Below, one piece after another: positions 24,142 to 32,300 of a stretch of DNA of 34,554 bases. The stretch covers positions 1 through 34,554 of the forward strand of contig CADEGZ010000007.1 of assembly GCA_902827015.1 (NCBI GenBank), read 5' to 3'. The translations under genes and the position numbers were made by a program. How positions within the stretch are numbered: the first letter of the stretch is position 1; the number at the start of each line of letters is the position of its first letter. The DNA comes from an uncultured Pseudomonadota bacterium. Lineage in GTDB: Bacteria > Pseudomonadota > Gammaproteobacteria > UBA6186 > Azoamicaceae. The notes beneath the pieces were generated by a model, which saw only the letters and a list, made by a program, of their open reading frames with translations, made no database searches and was not told where the DNA came from.

Positions 24142-26898
24142 ATGTATGAAGTGATTACCCATGGTGGCGGAGAAGCGTTACATCACGCTTTTAATGCCGT
24201 TGCCATCTTGTTTCAGAAAAAAGGGGTGATGGCGACAGTGCTTTATATTGTCATCAATTTTGCGATTATAGCAGCAACGACTCAAATGGTCGTTACCCAG
24301 GACGGAATAAAAGCACTTAAATGGGCTATAGGCTTTGTGTTTATTATGAATGCTTTAACGCTGCCCAAAGTAGACGTTATGATTGTTGATAGAGCGTTTC
24401 AATACCAGAAAAAAGTGGATAACGTACCATTTGTTTTAGGGTTTGCTGCCGCTTTTAGCAGTCAGCTTGGAGACTTTTTTGCCAAAAAATTTGACCAGGT
24501 GTTCGCTCCAGTTGGGCTAGAGTATACGAAAACGGGTATTGCAATGGCTTCTAAATTAGTATCCACAACCGCGAGAATGACGTTCGTACATCTCGCTTGT
24601 GAAGCCAATTTAAAAGGCTTTATACAAAATTGCATGTTATGGGATATTGCGAGAGGCAAATACAACATGCAAGAGTTAAAAGAAGCGGAAGATACTTGGG
24701 AATTTTTAGCGAAAACCTCCTCACCAATACGAGGGTTTGCGTATAATATCAAACCCTATTTAAACGAAAAGCCAGAAACACAAATAAAAACTTGCAGAGA
24801 AGTGGCTGCAATCGAAAAAAGCCGGTGGAAAGATTATGTATCTATGGCTGCTTCAAAATATAGCCGTCTCTTTTTTCCAGACAACCCAAAAGCATTTGAC
24901 TTATTAATACAACACTTACCTATTTCTTACGAATATTTAACGGGCGTGTCTCAAGATGCTGCTTTAATTTTAAGACAGAACATTATGCGTAATTTAATCA
25001 GAGATGGACTAATAGAGTTAAACGCAATTAACGGCACAACAGACGTGATTAGGTCCGCAGCAGAAACAAGAGCACTAGAACAACAGAAAACTTCTTATGC
25101 GCTACATGGCGATACCGCTTCACTATCGTTGTCTACGATGAAAGTACTCTTTGAAGTGCTGATTTACTCATTGTTCCCCATGGCGGCCAGTATTGCTTTA
25201 TTTCCAGGCGGATTTAGAGTGCTTAAAGAATATTGCATTATGATGTTCTCTATTCAAGCCTGGGCACCGATGTATGCCATTTTAAATATGGTGCTTAATG
25301 TTTATGCAAAATCTAAAAGCTTAGCGGCAGTTACTATCGGAGTTAAAGGAGCAACCAGCAAAGTACTGGCGTTTTCTACTATCCCACAATTAACTGAAGC
25401 AAACGAATGGATCTCAGCGGTAGCAGGATATGGCATGAGCTTAATTCCGTTCTTGTCTTACGGGATATTTAAATATGGCGCAGGCGCTTTAACCCAAATA
25501 TCTGGGCATTTTGGAAGTGTTGCACAATCTGCTGTGAGCCATGCTGCTGAAGAAGCCGTCAGCGGTAATAGGAGTTTAGCCAATACTAATTTTGCAAATC
25601 ATAGTCAGAACAATACCAGTGGGTTTAAACATAACACGAACGTAGAAGTGGCTACAGGTAAAACAAGTGTGCAGGATTTAGACGGTTCTTATCTTCATAC
25701 AATGCCTGATGGAACCCCAATTAGAGACATGCGGCCTGCTATGGGAGATATTGGCGGAGATATTAAAGTGAGCGATCAAGTACAAGCCTCATTTTCTGAA
25801 AATGCCCATAAAAGTATTCAAAACGCAATACGAAACAGTCAAGCAGCATCAGACAGTATTTCATCAGCGCTTAGTATGACGCATGATTTTAGAGAAAGCA
25901 GAGCGAAAAGTACTGATAGTGGGCAAACTTTTACAACATACGAAAGCACGGGCAGTGAAAGCTCTTGGGGTAAATATGTTGGTTTGGTGGAAAATTTTGC
26001 TAAAGAAAATGGAGTTACTTATTCTAAGGCAGCTAAAATATTTGCTCAAATATCCGCAAGTGGTGGTATTCCTGGCGTGGTTGGCGTAAAAGCAGGAGCG
26101 GAATTTAACACGTCGGTTGAAGGCAGAGAAACTTTTTCAAAAGCTCAAAAATTCAGTAAAGACCACAAAATGTCCGAATTATTAAATCAATCTACTAGAG
26201 AAGCTAAAGAAGGACGATTAAACATTGGTGAGTCCGAGGGCAATCAATGGACTGGCTCCATTAGTTCAGCTCTTAGCAAAGCCGGAAATCAAATACAGTC
26301 CGTTTCTGCTGATTTAACAAAAGCAGAGTCTTATCAGCAGCAAGCAAATTATTACAAACAACATGGAGTCTCAATAGACCAAAGCTACGCTAAAGATTAT
26401 CAACAACATCTGGTAGAAAATCATGGTGGCATTCAAGGCGCTCATAAAATTATTTCAAATCCAACGCTTAATGCTCATCACATGAATGCTTATGCAACAA
26501 GTAAGGCTAACACCGTTCTTGAAAAACATCAGGCGCAAATGCCGACAACAGAACAAACCGTCATTGATAATCACGGTAATAATGCTGAAAAAGTTCAAAA
26601 CTTTAACAGCCCAGAGCAAAAACATAAAGCCAATAATCAACTTATAGGGGATTTAAAAGACAGTTCAGAGCTTGGTACGTCAGTTTCTACTGAGTTAAAG
26701 GGTACAGTGCAACAAAAAATGGAACAAAACAAACAAGCCAAGTTGAAAAATGAAGAATTAATAAGAAAAGAACATGAAGCATATATAGCAGAATTAAAAG
26801 CACAACAACAGAAGGTTGAAGCATCTAAGGGAAAGAGAGTGCAAGGAGTACGCGCTAAGATTCGAAGAGTAGATACAACAAAGGAGAATAATAATTAA
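24142..26898 (+). CDS. traG: mating-pair stabilisation and pilus assembly protein TraG
   Basis: This is a 918-residue inner-membrane protein (F TraG: 938). The N-terminal half holds several membrane spans (about 30-50, 55-72, 335-360, 365-390, 430-450). The long periplasmic or translocated C-terminal part contains SISSALSMTHDF and a basic coiled-coil end rich in Lys and Gln. In F the N-terminal part works in pilus assembly, while the C-terminal part stabilises mating pairs and is the partner of the exclusion protein TraS in the recipient membrane. AAGGAG lies upstream of the ATG. A convergent minus-strand gene ends ten bases after the TAA. Confidence 0.93.
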   Translation: MYEVITHGGGEALHHAFNAVAILFQKKGVMATVLYIVINFAIIAATTQMVVTQDGIKALKWAIGFVFIMNALTLPKVDVMIVDRAFQYQKKVDNVPFVLGFAAAFSSQLGDFFAKKFDQVFAPVGLEYTKTGIAMASKLVSTTARMTFVHLACEANLKGFIQNCMLWDIARGKYNMQELKEAEDTWEFLAKTSSPIRGFAYNIKPYLNEKPETQIKTCREVAAIEKSRWKDYVSMAASKYSRLFFPDNPKAFDLLIQHLPISYEYLTGVSQDAALILRQNIMRNLIRDGLIELNAINGTTDVIRSAAETRALEQQKTSYALHGDTASLSLSTMKVLFEVLIYSLFPMAASIALFPGGFRVLKEYCIMMFSIQAWAPMYAILNMVLNVYAKSKSLAAVTIGVKGATSKVLAFSTIPQLTEANEWISAVAGYGMSLIPFLSYGIFKYGAGALTQISGHFGSVAQSAVSHAAEEAVSGNRSLANTNFANHSQNNTSGFKHNTNVEVATGKTSVQDLDGSYLHTMPDGTPIRDMRPAMGDIGGDIKVSDQVQASFSENAHKSIQNAIRNSQAASDSISSALSMTHDFRESRAKSTDSGQTFTTYESTGSESSWGKYVGLVENFAKENGVTYSKAAKIFAQISASGGIPGVVGVKAGAEFNTSVEGRETFSKAQKFSKDHKMSELLNQSTREAKEGRLNIGESEGNQWTGSISSALSKAGNQIQSVSADLTKAESYQQQANYYKQHGVSIDQSYAKDYQQHLVENHGGIQGAHKIISNPTLNAHHMNAYATSKANTVLEKHQAQMPTTEQTVIDNHGNNAEKVQNFNSPEQKHKANNQLIGDLKDSSELGTSVSTELKGTVQQKMEQNKQAKLKNEELIRKEHEAYIAELKAQQQKVEASKGKRVQGVRAKIRRVDTTKENNN

Positions 26899-26907
26899 AT
26901 GTTGGAG

Positions 26908-27228
26908 CTAATTAGGATTGTCTTGATAATGAATGTTAAGTGGATGCCAATCATAAATAATACTAGTTCTGTAATCGTTCCATACATTATTAGAATCAAA
27001 CATACTTTCGAAAGAATCATCATTAGAATAATTAGATGTTTTCATTCCCACAAAGACAAAAGCATTCCCAATAATGCTCATGAAACAAAAAAATGCGAAG
27101 CAAGTTATGAAGGGTAAAGAAGTGTTTAAATATAATTTTGTGGCTGCAGCAAAACAAACAGTCGTCATGATTACCGCGCAAGTAATTTCAGTTTTTCCGA
27201 GTTTGTATTTTTTTCTAAAGGTTTTCAT
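26908..27228 (-). CDS. small membrane protein on the opposite strand, possible entry-exclusion factor
   Basis: This is a 106-residue protein. The ATG at 27228 has AAGGAT six bases upstream; an upstream in-frame start at 27252 is less well supported. A basic N-terminus (KTFRKKYKLGK) precedes two membrane helices (EITCAVIMTTVCFAAATKLY and ITCFAFFCFMSIIGNAFVFV) and a polar, acidic tail rich in Asn, Asp, Ser and Tyr. The gene lies between traG and traD, where F carries the exclusion genes traS and traT, and TraS is also a small inner-membrane protein. No sequence similarity to TraS is claimed; the role is inferred from position and topology. It is antisense to any traG-traD read-through. Confidence 0.55.
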   Translation of the reverse strand: MKTFRKKYKLGKTEITCAVIMTTVCFAAATKLYLNTSLPFITCFAFFCFMSIIGNAFVFVGMKTSNYSNDDSFESMFDSNNVWNDYRTSIIYDWHPLNIHYQDNPN

Positions 27229-27277
27229 AAGGATCCTTCTTTGTCTTAACATCTACTATAAACATAGCACTCTTTTA

Positions 27278-27304
27278 GTGGCCTTAAGCACCAGATGGGG
27301 CCAC
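27278..27304. terminator. inverted repeat between the antisense gene and traD, possible terminator
   Basis: GTGGCC and GGCCAC form a six-base stem around a 15-base loop, followed by CTTTTG. It could weakly stop plus-strand transcription before traD or act as a binding site. Confidence 0.3.
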
Positions 27305-27326
27305 CTTTTGTCTTATCCCAATAAAA

Positions 27327-27349
27327 TAGTGTTCATCTATCAAACACTA
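27327..27349. repeat. 7-base inverted repeat upstream of traD
   Basis: TAGTGTT and AACACTA flank a nine-base spacer, 56 bases before the traD start. It could be an operator. No convincing promoter pair was found beside it. Confidence 0.35.
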
Positions 27350-27404
27350 CTCAACCCACCGCATAGTTCACTTGACACTCATTTAAACCAAAGGAGCATC
27401 TCCC

Positions 27405-29336
27405 ATGGCAAATAACTCATCCAACTTTAGAAATTTTACCAGAGGCGGCCAGATAATTCTACATGCCATACGGATGTTTTGGCAGGTATTCCAGTACGGC
27501 TTAATGATAGCAGCTTTAGCGTTTGCAGGGGTGTTTTATTGGGTTTTTGATAAAAAAACCACGGATTACGACATCTATATATTACAGGAATACCTAGACA
27601 CTAAAATGAAAGTCTTCTTACATGGGGACAAGATAAAAATTAAAGTTAAACAGCCTACAGGGCAATTGACAACCCTTAGCGCCGGTCAATTTATCTATTC
27701 TCCTGTCACTGATTTTTACTTAAAAAATTGTAAAAATGCTTATTACACCGGATTAATATATGCCGGCTTGGCTGCTTCTGGGGTTTTTGCGCTATGTTTA
27801 CTTTATTTTTGGTGGGAAGGAAAAGCGCGAAACACAACCAATAATGTTAGTGGAAATGTTCAGATTAAGCCTAAGCAACTGCGGCAATTGCTTAAAAAGA
27901 ACAAAGAAGCCTCTAACTTTACGCTGGCTGGGGTTCCACTGGTCAAAGATTCCGAGGTGCAGCACATTTTAATGGCCGGGGCTACGGGTTCCGGGAAGTC
28001 GGTGGCCATGAAAGAGCTGATGGATCAAGTTCGCGACCAAGGACAGCGAGCAATTGTTTATGACATTGACGAAGCCTTTGTCCCACTCTATTACCGCAAA
28101 GACAAAGACATCATTTTAAACCCGCTGGATGTTAGAACACCTGCTTGGAATGTTTGGCAGGAGTGCCAAGATATGGCGGATTATGACACGATTGCGGTGT
28201 CATTAATGCCAGAGCATTTGTCTAATTCCGATCCATTTTGGATACGCTCAGCTCAAACTATTTTTGCCTCAGCCGCTTTGCAATTGCAAAAACAAGGAAA
28301 AACCCAAACAAAATTATTATTAAGCCCAATGTTTGATGATGCCTTACAGTCTTTAAGCGATTTAGTGGCGGGTACCCCTGCGGCTTCTTTAGCAAGCGAT
28401 AAAATAGAAAAAACTGCTCTTTCAATTAAGGCTACCTTATCCACTTATTGTAAAGCGTTAATGTATTTAAAAGAGGAAGGAGATGAGCCGTTATTTTCAA
28501 TTCGCCGTTGGATAGAATCGGATAAAGGCGATAGCTGGCTTTTTATTTCAACCAATGCTCAAAAAATAGATGCTTTAAAACCTTTACTATCGGTATGGCT
28601 GGATGTGGCGGCCAAAGCGACATTAAGCCTAAAAGAGTCTCGTGACAGGCGTTTGTGGTTCTTTTTAGATGAATTACCCAGCCTACATAAATTACCTAGC
28701 TTAAAAAACGCATTATCCAGAGGCCGGAAATACGGCGCTTGTTTTGTGGGAACTATCCAAGACCATCATCAACCACACGCGATTTATGGCAGAGATGAAG
28801 GTAGAAGTTTAATGTCGTTGTTTAGTACAAAATTATTGTATAGAACCCAAGATCCCGATTCTGCGGCTTGGATGTCTAAAATTACGGGAGAAATCGAAAC
28901 TTTAGAGAATAAAGAGGGATTTTCTTATGGCGCTCACGAAATGCGAGATGGTGTTTCTATTAACCAAGAAAGAAGAAAAGAGCCAGTGGTTAAAGCCTCT
29001 GATTTTTTAGAATTAGAAGACTTAAATGCTTATTTAAGGTTGCCGGGTAATTGGCCGATTACAAAGTTAACATTTAATATTAAAGACAGAAGCCAAATTG
29101 CGGAACCTTTTATTGCGAGAGACTTAAGCCATTTAATGTTGGATAAGGAGCCTGACATAAATGAGGTTAAAGAAACCTTAAGAGAAGCGGTCAACGAAAC
29201 TGAGTTGAATATGGAAGAAAAGCCAACTGCAGTCATAAACCCAGAGCGTTGTGAAACTTCTGAAGCTGAAGAGCAAGATGAGCATGGCATTATTGATAGC
29301 GACAGTGAAAGTGTAACAATCACGGAAAGACTTTAA
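27405..29336 (+). CDS. traD: type IV coupling protein TraD
   Basis: This is a 643-residue inner-membrane ATPase (F TraD: 717) that delivers the relaxase-DNA complex to the channel. Two membrane spans (about 30-47, MIAALAFAGVFYWVF, and 115-135, GLIYAGLAASGVFALCLLYF) flank a periplasmic loop. Walker A is GATGSGKS (192-199) and Walker B is LWFFLDELPSL with Asp422 and Glu423. DPFWIRSAQTIFA and RGRKYGACFVGTIQD are typical of TraD/VirD4. The C-terminus is acidic (EAEEQDEHG, DSDSES), resembling the tail that binds TraM in F, although no traM was found here. AAAGGAG lies nine bases before the ATG. traI starts immediately after the stop. Confidence 0.95.
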   Translation: MANNSSNFRNFTRGGQIILHAIRMFWQVFQYGLMIAALAFAGVFYWVFDKKTTDYDIYILQEYLDTKMKVFLHGDKIKIKVKQPTGQLTTLSAGQFIYSPVTDFYLKNCKNAYYTGLIYAGLAASGVFALCLLYFWWEGKARNTTNNVSGNVQIKPKQLRQLLKKNKEASNFTLAGVPLVKDSEVQHILMAGATGSGKSVAMKELMDQVRDQGQRAIVYDIDEAFVPLYYRKDKDIILNPLDVRTPAWNVWQECQDMADYDTIAVSLMPEHLSNSDPFWIRSAQTIFASAALQLQKQGKTQTKLLLSPMFDDALQSLSDLVAGTPAASLASDKIEKTALSIKATLSTYCKALMYLKEEGDEPLFSIRRWIESDKGDSWLFISTNAQKIDALKPLLSVWLDVAAKATLSLKESRDRRLWFFLDELPSLHKLPSLKNALSRGRKYGACFVGTIQDHHQPHAIYGRDEGRSLMSLFSTKLLYRTQDPDSAAWMSKITGEIETLENKEGFSYGAHEMRDGVSINQERRKEPVVKASDFLELEDLNAYLRLPGNWPITKLTFNIKDRSQIAEPFIARDLSHLMLDKEPDINEVKETLREAVNETELNMEEKPTAVINPERCETSEAEEQDEHGIIDSDSESVTITERL

Positions 29337-29337
29337 T

Positions 29338-32300
29338 ATGTTAAGCCTATACACCCTTAAATCGGCTTCTGATGCTTCTAAATATTATCAGAGTGGAGAC
29401 TATTATACTCAAGGCGGAGCCGAAGCACTGAGTGTATGGATGGGAAAGGGAGCAGAAAATTTAGGTTTAAAAGGTTCAGTAGACTTTAATGTTTTTAAAG
29501 AGTTATTAGAAGGACGTTTCCCCAATGGGGAGGTGATGTCTAACGTAAAAAAAGGAGAATACCATAGACCTGGATATGACTTAACCTTTTCTGCTCCTAA
29601 GTCTGTTTCAATATTAGCGCTCGTGGCTGGTAATCAAGAAGTGATAGAAGCGCATCGAGAAGCACTTCAAAACACGTTAAAGTATTTAGAAACCACTTAT
29701 GCCGGATGTCGTCATAAGCATGACGGTATTATTAGTATTGAACGCACGGGTAATTATACCATCGCCACTTTTGAACATAGCGACTCAAGAGCAGGCGATC
29801 CCAATCTTCATACGCATTGCGTTTTAATGAACCTTACCCGAAAAGAAAATGGTGATTGGCGCACGGTATATGCCGATGAATTTTATACTCAGGTATTACT
29901 GATGGGCAGGGTATATGATTCTCACTTGGCGCACGCATTAATGAAACGTGGTTTTGAACTAGAAATTAAAGAAAATGGGAACTTTGAAATTAAAGAAGTT
30001 CCAAAAGATTTGATTGATGGTTATTCTAAACGCCATGAAGCTATTCAAGATTGGCTTAAAGAAAGAGATCTATCCGGCAGTAAAGCGGCAGAAGTTGCTA
30101 ATTTCATGACCAGAGGCGCTAAGGTTCACGATGATCCAGCCAAGCGCCAAGAACGTTGGATAGAGGAATTAAAAACCAGAGGCTCTAGTTTAGAACAATT
30201 GAATGCTATCGCAAAAAAGGCGAAAGAAAGAGGCCCAATTACTTTAGAAGATCCGGAAGCGATAGCAGAGCAAGCAGTCAATTCAGCACTCAAACATTTA
30301 AGCGAGCGCCAACAGGCATTTTCATTTCAAGAAGTGGTTAAAACTGCAAAATTAATATCGTTATTACCAACCAACGAAGGAAATTTGCTAAAATCCATTG
30401 AACAAAAAATAGCTAATAAAGGACTTATTTACTTAGAAAATAAATTACTCACCACACCAGAAGCTTATCATTTAGAGCAAGATAATATTGATAGGATGAA
30501 GCAAGGCAAAAAAGGCGTTAACAACATCACGCCTAAATGGATTGCAAGTTTGTCTACCACTTTTATAGCAGATGCCAAAGAACGAGAGGCATTGAAAGTG
30601 TTGTTGAGTTCAAAAGATAGACAAATGGCCATTATTGCCAACTCTAAACACATGCTCAATAAAACGGTAAAGGACTATATGGCATTTAGCCTTTCTCATG
30701 GCTATTATCCACGAGTATTAACGCAGAATAACTCTTGTATTGATGGGATAAGGAAGCAATTAAATACGGAAAGAGTGAGTACACTCGAAGGATTTTTGTT
30801 AGCTTGTGAAGAAAGAACATTAAAAAGGGGTGAGCCTAGTTATATTTTAGAAGCGCTAGGTAGAAAAGCCAACGCCTTTGAAGCCAAGGATATTTGGATT
30901 GTAAACGGCGATATTTCCGCGAGTCAAGTAAGCCGTTTAGGCGCATTTGCCGAAACGTTAGGTGCACGAATTGTTTACACGCGATTAAAAGCTATTCGAG
31001 CACTTGAACCTTTAAAAAAAGCAGGCATGATGGAAATTAAAGTATGGGTTTCTAAAAACAACATTGCTCACTTGCAAAACCAAACGTATTTAGTGAAACA
31101 AATTGAGTTCTTAGAAAAGCATCAGCATATTCAAGAGCAGGACAACACCGAGCAACGTCAACAATTGGCGATAGGAAAATATTTGGCGGTCAAGGAACAA
31201 GATAGATTACTGGTTACGCTGAGTCATACGGAAAAGCACGGTTTAAATGCTTTAGTCAGACAAGCGTTAAAACAAAGGGGAACTTTAAAAGGACAAGGCG
31301 CACCCTTCACTATTTTAAGACCGCTTTACCTGAGTACTGAAGAAAAAAATCAACTGCATTTATATCAACCTGGCGACAAAATACGATTTAACCGCTCTTT
31401 TGCAAACAGCTCTATCATTAAAGACAGTTATTTTGAAGTCCAGGCGGTGTATTTGGATAAAGGCATTATTGAATTAAAAGGCGAAAGCGGCTCAGTGCTG
31501 TGGAACTTTTACCAAGAATCAACCCCTTTGAAACATGTGGAATTATTTAGACAAGAACAACGAGAACTACAGGAAGGTGATATCATACGCTGGACTCGCA
31601 CGATTAAAAACCACCAGGCCAAAGCATGTGACAAAATAAAAGGAGAAACCGCAGTCGTTACCGCTGTTTATAAAGAGATGACTTCCGTTAGGTTGCAAAA
31701 TGGTGTTGAAGTGGTACTAAAAAATAAAGAGTTAAAGCAGCAGCACTGGGATTATGGATACGCCGCTCATTTAAAAGAAGTGAATGAGAATAAAGAAGTC
31801 GTTGTGACATTACAGTATAAACAAATTGATCCTAAAAACATTGAGCTGCTCAGTGAATTAAGGCAAGCGTCAAAGTCAATAACGATGGTTTGCGATAATA
31901 TCCAGTCATTAAAAAAGGCGGTAGAGTTTGGAGGTTACAAAACCGACTTTGATAAACAAGCAGAAGGCGTTTATAAAAGAGAAGAAGCTTTGGTCAACTA
32001 CCAAACCTTAGCCACACAACCGCTGTTTAACCGATTACAAAGTGAATTTCTGAAGGTTAACCAATTAAATCCTGAGTTCACAGCAGCGAATAACCCCATT
32101 GCCTCCATTCCTATTAGCCCTGAGTTTCAGATAGCCTGTGATGTTGTAGATAAGGTTTGTATTTATCATGCGGAACGAGATGCCGTTTTAAAATTAGAAC
32201 AATTAAAAGAAGACGTGATAAAGGCAGGCGCTTTTCTAGCGCCACCCGCAGAGTTGAACAAAGCGGTTGCTTTGGCCTTAGAAAGGGGTTGGTTAGTTAA

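Noticed and set aside
26899-27117. Plus-strand open frame of 72 codons directly after traG
   Set aside because: Its product is an Ile-rich peptide without domain character and is largely the antisense image of the minus-strand membrane-protein gene, which has a better ribosome-binding site and clear membrane helices. The AAGGAG before it is 13 bases from the ATG.
27372-27377. Perfect TTGACA upstream of traD
   Set aside because: No acceptable -10 box occurs at 16-18 bases; the next sequence is the traD ribosome-binding site.
27074-27415. Plus-strand open frame of 113 codons reaching into traD
   Set aside because: It overlaps the antisense gene and the traD start, has no ribosome-binding site and shows no protein-like pattern.
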